Of a DNA stretch of 64,000 nucleotides, positions 1 to 7,750 are shown piece after piece. Within the stretch, counting starts at the first letter, position 1. The number at the start of each line of letters is the position of its first letter. The notes under the pieces are model-generated. The model searched no databases and was not told where the DNA came from. It saw only the letters and a list, made by a program, of their open reading frames with translations. Origin of the DNA: Bradyrhizobium sp. Its GTDB lineage: Bacteria > Pseudomonadota > Alphaproteobacteria > Rhizobiales > Xanthobacteraceae. The DNA is taken from assembly GCF_027307225.1 (NCBI RefSeq), contig NZ_DAHUXJ010000106.1, positions 1 to 64,000 on the forward strand. The letters run 5' to 3'. The translations under genes and the position numbers were made by a program.

Positions 1-96
1 GGCTACAACTTCCGCCGCCTCATCAAGTGGCTCAGAATTTTATTGTGCCTCATCCTGATCGCGATCTTTCCCAAGCCAAATCTATCGCCCGCCTGA
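1..96 (+). CDS. C-terminal end of an IS5-family-type transposase (partial)
   Basis: The window opens inside a reading frame that ends at the TGA at 94-96. The visible residues begin GYNFRRLIKWLRILLCLIL. This matches the usual C-terminus of IS5-group DDE transposases, where a GYNF-R-LL-W motif is followed by a short hydrophobic tail. Only 31 residues are visible, so the catalytic residues lie outside the window. Whether the upstream part is intact cannot be seen, and no terminal inverted repeat could be identified after the stop. It marks the left edge as an accessory or rearranged region. Confidence 0.6.
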   Translation, partial: GYNFRRLIKWLRILLCLILIAIFPKPNLSPA

Positions 97-210
97 AAAC
101 GTATTGTTCACAGACGACTCGCTACGATCAGGCACACACGCAAGAATCCAGCTCCGCGCCCGCGATGGCCGGACCGGAAGGCGCCTGCAGGTTAGGCAGG
201 GCTGGAGCGC

Positions 211-945
211 TCATCGAGCCGTTTCGTCGTCCAGCAAGATGGGAAGCCCGGCCCGCTCCTCGCCGGCCTGGTCGCTCAGACGCTGGTTAAACGCCCAAAT
301 CGCTGCCTGTGTACGGTTGCTGGCGCCGATCTTTCGCAAGATCGCCTTCACATGCGCCTTCACGGTCGGCTCCGCGATCCTGAAGAACCGTGCGACCTGT
401 TTGTTCGAATCGCCCCGAACGATGCGCTCGAGGATAGCGACCTCTCGTGCCGACAGCTTCGCGGCCTGAGGTTCGTCGGCGACATCCCATAGCACCTCGC
501 CAGTGAGGGGCGGCGACGGCGGGTCTTCGGCCTTTGGCTGGATTTCCAACGGCCAGAGGCGAGCGTCGATGAGAATGAGCTTGCCGTTGATGACCGCCTG
601 CAGCGTGCTGACAAGGTCACTCGGGCTGACGGTATTGAAGAGCGCCGCGTTGGCTCCGTCGTCAAGCGCGCTTGCGAGCGAGCGCGGATTGCTCTCATCC
701 GCAACCGCTACAATGAACGCGAGCGGATACCGGCTCCGAATCTTGCTGCATACGACAGCGTGGTCCGCGTCTACCGCCACGATGAACAGGATAGGCCCGT
801 CATCGGGGATTTCCGTGAGATCCTCCAAGTCGATTGCGCAACCGAGGGGACGAAAGCGGGTCTTGGACAGTATTAGCCGAAGACCTTCCCGGAACAGGCC
901 ATCGCTTCGCAGGATATAGGTCGGCACAGCGGACTCACTCGACAT
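211..945 (-). CDS. LuxR-family response regulator with degenerate receiver domain
   Basis: This 244-residue protein has a CheY-like N-terminal half (about residues 8-125) and a LuxR-type helix-turn-helix (about 164-220, LSAREVAILERIVRG...SNKQVARFF...TVKAHVKAILRKIGASNRTQA). The DNA-binding half is canonical. The receiver is atypical. There is only one acidic residue in the first pocket (SDGLFREGLR), a possible acceptor Asp59 in VAVDAD, and Asn104 where the conserved Lys is expected. It may therefore act without phosphorylation. Such orphan regulators are common in Bradyrhizobium. No sensor kinase gene is adjacent, and the target is unknown. Confidence 0.8.
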   Translation of the reverse strand: MSSESAVPTYILRSDGLFREGLRLILSKTRFRPLGCAIDLEDLTEIPDDGPILFIVAVDADHAVVCSKIRSRYPLAFIVAVADESNPRSLASALDDGANAALFNTVSPSDLVSTLQAVINGKLILIDARLWPLEIQPKAEDPPSPPLTGEVLWDVADEPQAAKLSAREVAILERIVRGDSNKQVARFFRIAEPTVKAHVKAILRKIGASNRTQAAIWAFNQRLSDQAGEERAGLPILLDDETAR

Positions 946-1199
946 CGCCTCGCAGCCGCTCCAATTAACACACTACTTATTTTCTTCAGCTGCCCCGCCG
1001 CCTGTCGCCGGCGAGATCAAACGTACATCCTTGGATTTATTTGCAAATAACTTACGATACTTTCGACGCGCACCCAAGACAGCATCCCTGTCCTAAATGC
1101 GACAATCGGACGAGTTCCCGTGCCGCCGGAGCGTCTTGTTTGGCTTATGTCGGTGTGGGTCCCAGCCGATGATGCGGCGAAAATGGCGTTAAGCGCCTC

Positions 1200-1589
1200 A
1201 TGGCATTCGCAGTTGACTTGCTTCAGCCCGTCGACGTCGAGGATTCGAATTTTGCCGTGATGATATTCGACAAGCCCGGCTTGCATCTCGCCATTTTGAT
1301 GAGAGACGGCGAGCATTGGCTCATTCTCGACAATCGTACGTTCACCATTGTGGACAGTGCCGTTACGCGCCGGTACGTGCCGTTGCACGAATTCGATGAA
1401 GACGGCGTTCGCGATTTCAGGTGGTCGCCAAGGCGAGCGGCTCGGCCCTGGCGACAATCGGGCGAAGGGCGAGGGCGCTGCTCCATTTCGACTCATGACC
1501 CGAAGCGATGTTCGGAAGAGACGCGCCTCGACAAAAAATCGCTGACCGCGTTGACGCTCCCGCTCGGCGTTTCCAGCTTCAGCGCATGA
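1200..1589 (+). pseudogene. Probable remnant of a bacterial transglutaminase-like cysteine protease (BTLCP)
   Basis: About residues 25-75 (HLAILMRDGEHWLILDNRTF followed by RYVPLHEFDEDGVRDF) resemble the C-terminal half of BTLCP-type transglutaminase-like proteins, in which a His-containing strand precedes an LDNR motif. The catalytic Cys-containing N-terminal half is absent. In-frame translation upstream hits a TGA at 1170-1172, and no alternative frame supplies the missing part. The tail after about residue 75 is low-quality Arg/Ser-rich sequence. I read this as a decayed fragment, consistent with the nearby transposase remnant. It could instead be a short unrelated ORF. Confidence 0.35.
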
Positions 1590-1922
1590 GATACGAGGAG
1601 CGGGTGCTATCCCGGAGCTATAAAGACTGGCGCGGACGGCTCGTTTGATGCCGGCTTCGGAATCGGGACACTAGCCGGGTATTTTGTGCGGCGCGATGTG
1701 CTGCGGCGCTGTTCGGCCTCTCATCCGCCATGCACCATCGATCCGATGCAGCGAAAACCGACGGCGGACGGCTACTGAGTCAGGTGCATTCCGCTTTGCG
1801 GAAAAACTGACGATACGAATTTTCTCTTTTTGCCTTCGTATTGCTCGCTTTCATTGACGTCATCACTTGCCTGCGAATAGCATCGCAGCCGATCCGCTAA
1901 GAGGTCACCAGGGAGGGTATCG
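1590..1922. other. Intergenic region upstream of the PQQ dehydrogenase gene
   Basis: No convincing gene was found here. The last 20 bases carry a strong ribosome binding site (AGGGAGG, seven bases before ATG 1923). The region from about 1780 is AT-richer than its surroundings and is the likely promoter region of the dehydrogenase operon. No specific operator was recognised. Confidence 0.4.
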
Positions 1923-3587
1923 ATGAATCGCTTTGCATTCGTGGCGTGCGCTATATTGCTCGCGCCCCTCAGTGCCAACGCTCAGTCCGCCGATCAATTG
2001 GTCAAGGGCGCGACCGACACGTCAAACGTTCTCAATTATGGCATGGGGTACAATCTGCAGCGGTTCAGTCCGCTGACCCAGATCAACCGGGACAACGCCA
2101 AGGAGCTTGTGCCGGTGTGGAACTACAGCTTTGCCGACGACCGCAGCGAGGAATCGCAGCCGCTGGTATACCAGGGCGTGATCTACGTCACCACGAACAG
2201 CGCCACGATGGCGATCGACGTCAAAACCGGCAAGCAGATCTGGAAGACCAAGGTCGAATATCCGCCCGAGACGCCGCGCATCGTATGCTGCGGCATCATC
2301 AACCGCGGCGCGGCGATCCAGGACGGCAAGCTGTACCGGACGACGCTGGACGCCAACGTCATCGCGCTCGACATGAAAACCGGCAAGGAGCTGTGGCGGC
2401 AGAAGGCGGCCGACATCAAGGAAGGCTACTCCATGACGGTCGCACCGCTCGTCGCTGACGGCGTCGTGCTGACCGGCGTTTCCGGAGCCGAGTTCGGCAC
2501 CCGCGACTTCATCGACGGCTGGGATCCCGGAACAGGCAAGCATCTCTGGCGCACCTACTCCGTCCCGAGCCCCGATGAGCCAGGCGGCGACACCTGGAAG
2601 GGCGACACCTGGAAGCTCGGCGGTGGATCGACCTGGATCACAGGCTCCTATGACCCCGAGTTGAAGACGGTCTATTGGGGCATCGGCAACCCAGGTCCGT
2701 TCGACGCGGCCGGGCGGCCGGGCGACAATCTCTACACCTGCTCCGTGCTCGCGCTCGACCCCAAGACGGGGAAGATCAAATGGCACTACCAGTTCTCGCC
2801 GAACAACCCCTTCGACTATGACGCCGTCGCCGAGATGGTGCTTGCCGAGATCAAGGTCGACGGCAAGCCGACCAAGGTGCTGATGGATGCCAACCGCAAC
2901 GGCTTCTTCTATGTGCTCGATCGCACCAACGGCAAGCTGCTCGCGGCCAATCCCTATGTGAAGGTCAACTGGGCGACCGGCATCGACATGAAGACCGGCC
3001 GTCCGATCGAGACCGACGTCACCAAGGATGCGCGCGAAGGCAAGAAGGTCACGGTCTTCCCGTCAATCCTCGGCGGCAAGAACTGGGAGCCGATGTCGTT
3101 CGACCCGCAGACCGGCCTCGCCTATGCCAACACGCTTCTGTTCGGCGGCCATTACAAGACCGCGCCTGCAACCTACAAGGCAGGTGAATGGTATGTCGGC
3201 ATGGACCTCACCGATCTCTGGGAGTGGGGTACCGGGCCGCGCGGCGCACTCAAGGCGATCGATCCCTTGACCGGCAAGGCCAAGTGGGAAGCGCCGAGCG
3301 ACATTCCGCGCTTTTCGGGTGTGCTGTCGACCGCCGGTGGCGTCGTCTTCTCCGGCCAGTTGACCGGTGAGTTCGAGGCATTCGATGCCGACAGCGGCAA
3401 GAAGCTCTGGCAGTTCCAGACCGGTTCGGGCATCGAAGGACAACCGGTGACCTGGCAGCAGGATGGCGTGCAGTATGTCGCCGTCGCGAGCGGCTATGGC
3501 GGCGTCTACTCCTTGTTCTCCGGCGACGAGCGGTTGGCCAAGGTGCCGGCTGGCGGATCGCTGTGGGTGTTCGCGGTCAAGAAGTAA
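1923..3587 (+). CDS. PQQ-dependent methanol/ethanol-family dehydrogenase, lanthanide type
   Basis: This 554-residue periplasmic quinoprotein oxidises primary alcohols and passes electrons to a c-type cytochrome. A signal peptide covers about residues 1-20 (cleavage after SANA). Beta-propeller repeats with tryptophan-docking motifs follow. The vicinal disulfide pair is Cys122-Cys123 (IVCCGI). The active-site stretch reads FDYDAVAEM, with the catalytic Asp at 298 and a second Asp at 300. In XoxF and ExaF-type enzymes the second Asp coordinates a lanthanide, whereas calcium enzymes have Ala, Ser or Thr there. A strong ribosome binding site precedes ATG 1923. The following cytochrome c and binding-protein genes give a xoxF-xoxG-xoxJ-like arrangement. 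The substrate (methanol, ethanol or another alcohol) cannot be decided from sequence alone. Confidence 0.9.
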   Translation: MNRFAFVACAILLAPLSANAQSADQLVKGATDTSNVLNYGMGYNLQRFSPLTQINRDNAKELVPVWNYSFADDRSEESQPLVYQGVIYVTTNSATMAIDVKTGKQIWKTKVEYPPETPRIVCCGIINRGAAIQDGKLYRTTLDANVIALDMKTGKELWRQKAADIKEGYSMTVAPLVADGVVLTGVSGAEFGTRDFIDGWDPGTGKHLWRTYSVPSPDEPGGDTWKGDTWKLGGGSTWITGSYDPELKTVYWGIGNPGPFDAAGRPGDNLYTCSVLALDPKTGKIKWHYQFSPNNPFDYDAVAEMVLAEIKVDGKPTKVLMDANRNGFFYVLDRTNGKLLAANPYVKVNWATGIDMKTGRPIETDVTKDAREGKKVTVFPSILGGKNWEPMSFDPQTGLAYANTLLFGGHYKTAPATYKAGEWYVGMDLTDLWEWGTGPRGALKAIDPLTGKAKWEAPSDIPRFSGVLSTAGGVVFSGQLTGEFEAFDADSGKKLWQFQTGSGIEGQPVTWQQDGVQYVAVASGYGGVYSLFSGDERLAKVPAGGSLWVFAVKK

Positions 3588-3591
3588 CCTG

Positions 3592-3669
3592 CTAGTGTGG
3601 CTACTCTGACGTTCCTTTCAGTTTCTCGGCGGCTTCGTCGAAGGAACGTCAGAGTTAAAGCCACACTAG
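3592..3669. repeat. Type I CTAG palindrome, copy 1A
   Basis: This imperfect palindrome begins and ends with CTAG. Outer arms are CTAGTGTGGCT and AGCCACACTAG-like; inner arms are CTGACGTTCC and GGAACGTCAG. It lies just after the dehydrogenase stop and is the first half of a tandem pair. Confidence 0.85.
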
Positions 3670-3682
3670 AATCATAGATTTG

Positions 3683-3758
3683 CTAGTGTCCGTTTGGTTC
3701 TGACATTCGTAAAAGTGCCCGCTGCGATCCGATACGAATGTCAGAACCAGGACACTAG
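3683..3758. repeat. Type I CTAG palindrome, copy 1B
   Basis: Second member of the pair, 13 bases after copy 1A. Outer arms are CTAGTGTCC and GGACACTAG; inner arms are GGTTCTGACATTCGTA and TACGAATGTCAGAACC. It separates the dehydrogenase from the cytochrome gene and could act as an attenuator or transcript-stabilising hairpin. Confidence 0.85.
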
Positions 3759-3783
3759 ATAACAACAAGTAAGTGGTTCTTAC

Positions 3784-4164
3784 GTGATGCAAGTACGTAT
3801 CGGCTGGGCGGCGGCATTCGCCGCCCTTGCCATTGTGGCGATGGTGGTACCCTCCGCGCAACCCGCGGCGGCACAACAGTCCGCTCCTGAGCAAGCCAAG
3901 CCCGGCCCGGCAAACGCGGACCAGGGAATGATCGACAAGGGCAAGGCGATTTTTGCAGAGCATTGCTCGCACTGCCACGGCTTCAACATGGTCAATGCGG
4001 GCACGATCACGCCCGACCTGCGCAAATTTCCCGACGACAGACCGCGGTTCGTCACCACCGTCAAAAGCGGCAAGAACAACCGGATGCCGCCCTGGGGCGA
4101 CGTCTTGAGCGACGACGACATCGCGAACCTGTGGGCCTACGTGACGAGCCGGAGGGGCCAATGA
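3784..4164 (+). CDS. Periplasmic cytochrome c, probable electron acceptor of the PQQ dehydrogenase
   Basis: This 126-residue protein has an N-terminal signal peptide (about residues 1-31, ending in AAAQ) and one haem-binding CSHCH motif (Cys61, Cys64, His65). Met101 in RMPPWG is the likely distal ligand. It is a small class I cytochrome c. Position directly after the quinoprotein suggests the XoxG role of taking electrons from PQQH2. Two starts are possible, GTG 3784 or the adjacent ATG 3787. Its stop overlaps the next start in an ATGA junction, so translation of the two is probably coupled. Confidence 0.88.
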   Translation: MMQVRIGWAAAFAALAIVAMVVPSAQPAAAQQSAPEQAKPGPANADQGMIDKGKAIFAEHCSHCHGFNMVNAGTITPDLRKFPDDRPRFVTTVKSGKNNRMPPWGDVLSDDDIANLWAYVTSRRGQ

Positions 4165-5105
4165 GACGTTCGTTGACGGCGATCTGTGCCAGCGCGCTGC
4201 TCTCAGTTGCACTATCGGCGATCACGGACAGGCCTGTCGCCGCATCCGACGACGTCCTGAAGGTGTGTCTCGACGAAGACCTGCCGCCAGCGTCGGTCCA
4301 CAGGCGCGGCAAGCCGGACAGCGGATTTGACGTCCTGCTGGCGCAGGCCGTTGCCAAGCAACTGCAACGGCCGCTCCATATCCAGTGGTTCGAAACCAGG
4401 CTGGACGAGGACTCAAGCCCCGCACTTGAGGCCAATGCGCTGCTTTCGGACGGCCGGTGCGCGCTGCTCGGCGGTTACGCGCTGACCCAGGATTCACTCG
4501 TCGCCCCCGGCGTCAAGACGGCGAAGCTTCCCGATTTCGACGGCGCGACCAGGGACGATCGCCGGCGCCGTGTCCCGCTCGGCGTCCTTGCACCCAGCCG
4601 GCCCTACGTCTATTCGGCCCTCACGGTGGTGCTCGGCAGCAAGGCGGGCGATCGCCATGTCAAAGACCTCGGCGACCTTGCGGATTTGAGAATTGGCATC
4701 GAGAGCGGCACGCTCGCGGACGCTATCTTGATGAACTTCGACAAAGGCAAACTGATCGACCAGATCACCCATCTGGTGCCGACGCGGAGCGATCTGCTCG
4801 GCGAACTCGAGCGCGGCGAACTCGACGCGACGCTGGTGGACACGCGCCGCCTCGACGCCTATCGCGCCGCGCATCCGGACAGCCATCTTGCGGCGAGCGG
4901 ATATTACTACCCGATCGGCGTCAACCGCGCCTATATCGGTGTTGCCAGCGACGGCGCGCTCATCGCGGCCGTCGACAAGGTGCTGGCGGATCTTGAAGCG
5001 AACGGCACCATCGAACAGCTGGCCAAAACTTCCGGTCTCACTTATCAGAAGCCTCGCGAGCCCATCATCCTTGGCGACGTTCTGCCGCAGATCTTGCGGA
5101 AGTAA
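4161..5105 (+). CDS. Periplasmic solute-binding protein, XoxJ/MoxJ-like
   Basis: This 314-residue protein has a signal peptide (about 1-28) and an extracellular solute-binding family 3 fold. Ligand-lobe motifs include VCLDEDLPPAS near the N-terminus, DLADLRIGIESGT in the middle and GELDATLVDTRRLDAY later. It starts at ATG 4161, overlapping the cytochrome stop by ATGA. An open frame extends upstream to 3963, but the signal peptide fixes 4161 as the start. No ABC permease or ATPase genes are nearby. With the quinoprotein and cytochrome neighbours, a XoxJ-type maturation or accessory role is more likely than transport. That role is inference. Confidence 0.8.
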   Translation: MRRSLTAICASALLSVALSAITDRPVAASDDVLKVCLDEDLPPASVHRRGKPDSGFDVLLAQAVAKQLQRPLHIQWFETRLDEDSSPALEANALLSDGRCALLGGYALTQDSLVAPGVKTAKLPDFDGATRDDRRRRVPLGVLAPSRPYVYSALTVVLGSKAGDRHVKDLGDLADLRIGIESGTLADAILMNFDKGKLIDQITHLVPTRSDLLGELERGELDATLVDTRRLDAYRAAHPDSHLAASGYYYPIGVNRAYIGVASDGALIAAVDKVLADLEANGTIEQLAKTSGLTYQKPREPIILGDVLPQILRK

Positions 5106-5130
5106 GCCGTCGCCTCAATGGGGATCGCCT

Positions 5131-5195
5131 GGAGCTCCGGTTCCGAAGTTCGCGAGCTATCGGGGCGACCTCTGATGTGAACTTCGCAATTGGTG
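5131..5195. repeat. Degenerate type II palindrome
   Basis: A decayed single copy: left arm GGAGCTCCGGTTCCGAAGTTCGC and, about 30 bases on, the partly matching right arm GTGAACTTCGCAATT. It lies in the gap before the hydrolase gene. The intact relatives are at about 56219 and 61809. Confidence 0.55.
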
Positions 5196-5215
5196 CGACG
5201 ACAAGGGAGTAGCCG

Positions 5216-6103
5216 ATGATCGATTCGAGCCGACGCACCGTTCTTGCAAGCGGTGCTGCCGCCGCGGCGGCAAGCGCAGCGCCGCAAGTGTTCGCCCAAG
5301 CGGAAGGACACGCACAGCCGGCGGGCGCGGTTCCGGGATTGCCTGATGGCGCCAAGATCGGCTTCTACGAGAAAGGTGACGTTCGCATCCGCTATGCCGA
5401 GATTGGCTCGGGCTTCCCGCTGCTGGCGACGCCCGGCGGCGGCTTGAACTCTTGTATCGCCGTGTGGGCGCGCGCGGTGATCGACATTCCGCAGGAGTAC
5501 AAGAACGACTTCCGTGTGATCACCATGGACCAGCGCAATGCCACGGGCGGTGAATCCACCGGCCCGGTTCCGGTCGACGATCCCTGGGGCGCGTTCGCCG
5601 ACGACCAACTGGGCGTGATGGACCATCTCGGCATCGACAAATTTTTCTTCTTCGGCAACTGCATCGGAGGCCCGTTCGCGATGAAGCTGATGGAGCGGGC
5701 GCCACAGCGCATCGCTGCTGCGATATTGAGCCAGCCAGTCGGGCACAACGCGGCGAAACCGGATTACATGTACGACGCCGGCAAGACCGTCTGGGCCAAG
5801 GAGCTGCGCGAGCGCCAGAGCGACGTCTCGATGGAGACCATCGAGAAATATCTGCACAACCTCTACCGCGTGCGTCCCGATTTCGTGTACAGCGTCTCGC
5901 GCGATTTCGCGAAATCATGCCAGACGCCGATGCTGGTACTGCCGGACAACGTCGATGCGCATCCGCTGGCGGCTTCGATCGACGTCGCCTCGCTTTGCCC
6001 GAATGCCGAGATCACGGTGTTCCCCTGGAAGGAGCCGCCGGAACTGAAGGCGCGCACCATCAACCGCGCGCGCACTTTCCTGAAGCGACATCAGACGGCG
6101 TAG
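5216..6103 (+). CDS. Tat-exported alpha/beta-hydrolase-fold protein with atypical active site
   Basis: This 295-residue protein starts with a twin-arginine-type signal (SSRRTVLASG, residues 4-13, then an Ala-rich stretch to about 28). The alpha/beta-hydrolase core has an oxyanion-type GGG near residues 74-76, an MDQRNATGGE strand and a nucleophile elbow GNCIGG at 147-152. Cys149 therefore replaces the usual Ser. The acidic-residue strand reads LVLPDNVDAHP (240-250). The place where the catalytic His normally sits reads FPWKEPPE, with no His. It could be a Cys-dependent enzyme of dienelactone-hydrolase type or a non-catalytic protein. A ribosome binding site (AAGGGAG) precedes ATG 5216. It follows the PQQ dehydrogenase cluster, suggesting a periplasmic role in the same pathway. 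Confidence 0.8.
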   Translation: MIDSSRRTVLASGAAAAAASAAPQVFAQAEGHAQPAGAVPGLPDGAKIGFYEKGDVRIRYAEIGSGFPLLATPGGGLNSCIAVWARAVIDIPQEYKNDFRVITMDQRNATGGESTGPVPVDDPWGAFADDQLGVMDHLGIDKFFFFGNCIGGPFAMKLMERAPQRIAAAILSQPVGHNAAKPDYMYDAGKTVWAKELRERQSDVSMETIEKYLHNLYRVRPDFVYSVSRDFAKSCQTPMLVLPDNVDAHPLAASIDVASLCPNAEITVFPWKEPPELKARTINRARTFLKRHQTA

Positions 6104-6209
6104 CGAGGTCTTAAATCGCCGGACTGTTGTGCTATCCGTTCGACATCGGTGATAATCGATGCCGAAGTTTGCGAAGGCGGTAACCTGAGGCTCCCTGCAA
6201 ATGACGGTC

Positions 6210-6296
6210 GGCGTAGGATGGGTTGAGCAGTTTGCGAAACCCATCATGTCAGGACGTTAGCTGATGGGTATCGCTTCGCTCCACCCATCCTACGCA
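6210..6296. repeat. Intergenic palindrome of the GTAGGATGGGT family
   Basis: Arms GCGTAGGATGGGTTGAGC and GCTCCACCCATCCTACGC enclose two further inverted segments (GCGAAACCCATCA and TGATGGGTATCGC). The sequence forms one long double hairpin in the gap between convergent genes. I know this as a dispersed repeat type in Rhizobiales and other proteobacteria. Confidence 0.75.
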
Positions 6297-6361
6297 CTGA
6301 AGTTTGCGAAGGCTGCCTGGTAAATCACGCCTTGTTGTGAGGGTGCTTTTCAGCCGCAGGT

Positions 6362-6565
6362 CTATCTGGTCTTGCGCAGCTTTTTGCCGAAGAAATCGAT
6401 GCCCGTCAGCGCCGCTATGACAATCGCAATTGCCACCGCCGCGCCGCGAATTTCGGAGAGCGAGAATCCAAGATCGTAGTGCGCCACATATCTGATCGCG
6501 ATCGCCACATAGGCTGCGACACAGACGGCCCTGACAGTTGCTAACGCATCCCAGCGGCTTTGCAT
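6362..6565 (-). CDS. Small two-helix membrane protein, unknown function
   Basis: This 67-residue frame starts at ATG 6565 and ends in FFGKKLRKTR. Two hydrophobic segments are visible (about 12-29 and 41-56), with positive residues between and after them, so it looks like a real inner-membrane mini-protein. A much longer open frame continues upstream to 7828, but that part is antisense to the SGNH-like gene and has no protein character. No family was recognised. It is convergent with the hydrolase gene and divergent from the SGNH-like gene. Confidence 0.55.
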   Translation of the reverse strand: MQSRWDALATVRAVCVAAYVAIAIRYVAHYDLGFSLSEIRGAAVAIAIVIAALTGIDFFGKKLRKTR

Positions 6566-6751
6566 GTTGCACACCTCATCCGCATTCCAATCAAAGGAAT
6601 AACTTGGTCGGTCGGTAATCGATGTGAGGTAGTTCACATGCTCTGGCTGAAAAGCCACTTCGCCCGCATCCCCGCTGACTTGCTGCTCGGCAGCCAGCGG
6701 CCGAAGGGTTTGATATTGTCCGAAGCCGCGGTTCATGGTTGAACGGCCCGC

Positions 6752-7741
6752 ATGAAACAGGCCGTTTCCATTTCCGTTCGAGGCGCGCTGCGGCGAGCGG
6801 AAATCGGCTCCGCGCGCTGGATCGCGGCCGCGATCGTACTCACAGGCGCCGCGTGGCTGGCCGTGCTGGCGGGCCTGCTCGCGGTCGCAGGTCGCGTGCA
6901 CGACGACATCCCGGTGTTGCTGGCGGTCAAGCTGCCGCTGCTTGCCTCGCATCCGGAACTCATTTTCGCGGGCGAAAGCCGTACCGAATACCAGGTCGAT
7001 CCACGCCTGGCGGCGCAACTGATCGGCAAGCCAGAGGGATCGGCGGTCAATATCGCCTATGATGCCGGCGAGCCGCTGGCGGCACTGGCCGCCATGCGCC
7101 GCGAACCTGACGTGTTTCAAGGCGCGCACGTCGTCATCAGCGTTGCGCCATTTCTGTTCAATGAAGGCGTGCGGCCGGCCGTCTTCAATCCGCAAGACGT
7201 CATCGCCCGTCTTGGCGTGTTCAAGCAGATGACGACCTATCTGCCGCTGCGCGCCGGCACGCTGATCCGCTTCATCCGCGAGGCCTTCGCCGCGCGTCTC
7301 GAATCCAGGCTGCATACGGCGCATCCGGCGCAGTCGCTGGACGCGCTCGGCCTGTTCTTGCTCGGCTATTCTCGGCCTGAAAACCGCTTGCCGGCCGCGC
7401 TTGGCTCGCATCCGCACTACACCGGCTGGAATATCGCCGGGCCCAAGGCGCACTTCGAAATCGGCGCGCTGTGCGAGATGGCGAAGCTGGCGCGCAAAAT
7501 CACCGTCGTTATTCCGCCGTGGTCGCCACGCTACGATCGCGCGCGTGACCCGGAGTGGAAGGAAAACGACGAACAATATGTGGCGCTGGTCGCCGATGCT
7601 GGCCGCACCTGCGGTTTCGATGTCCTGAACATCGTGGCGGTTCCCGGGCTGACGCCGGGCGACTACGCCGACGAGATGCACGTCAATGCGTCCGGCGTGC
7701 CGATCTATACGCGCTATCTCGTATCGCAGTTGAAGCGTTAG
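6752..7741 (+). CDS. SGNH-hydrolase-like membrane-anchored protein, partner of MBOAT acyltransferase
   Basis: This 329-residue protein has one N-terminal transmembrane segment (about 23-47) and then a periplasmic domain. The SGNH-type nucleophile block is FAGESRTEYQVDP with Ser76. The C-terminal catalytic pair is DEMH (Asp307, His310). This layout is like AlgX, AlgJ, PatB and DltD-type acetyl-transfer partners. The MBOAT gene starts nine bases downstream, so the two almost certainly form a unit: MBOAT moves an acyl group across the membrane and this protein attaches it to a polymer. The target glycan is unknown, because no polysaccharide biosynthesis genes are adjacent. Confidence 0.75.
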   Translation: MKQAVSISVRGALRRAEIGSARWIAAAIVLTGAAWLAVLAGLLAVAGRVHDDIPVLLAVKLPLLASHPELIFAGESRTEYQVDPRLAAQLIGKPEGSAVNIAYDAGEPLAALAAMRREPDVFQGAHVVISVAPFLFNEGVRPAVFNPQDVIARLGVFKQMTTYLPLRAGTLIRFIREAFAARLESRLHTAHPAQSLDALGLFLLGYSRPENRLPAALGSHPHYTGWNIAGPKAHFEIGALCEMAKLARKITVVIPPWSPRYDRARDPEWKENDEQYVALVADAGRTCGFDVLNIVAVPGLTPGDYADEMHVNASGVPIYTRYLVSQLKR

Positions 7742-7750
7742 CGGCGGGCG

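Noticed and set aside
1017-1496. 159-codon minus-strand frame near the BTLCP remnant
   Set aside because: The plus-strand translation carries the recognisable LILDNR region; the minus-strand frame shows no family pattern.
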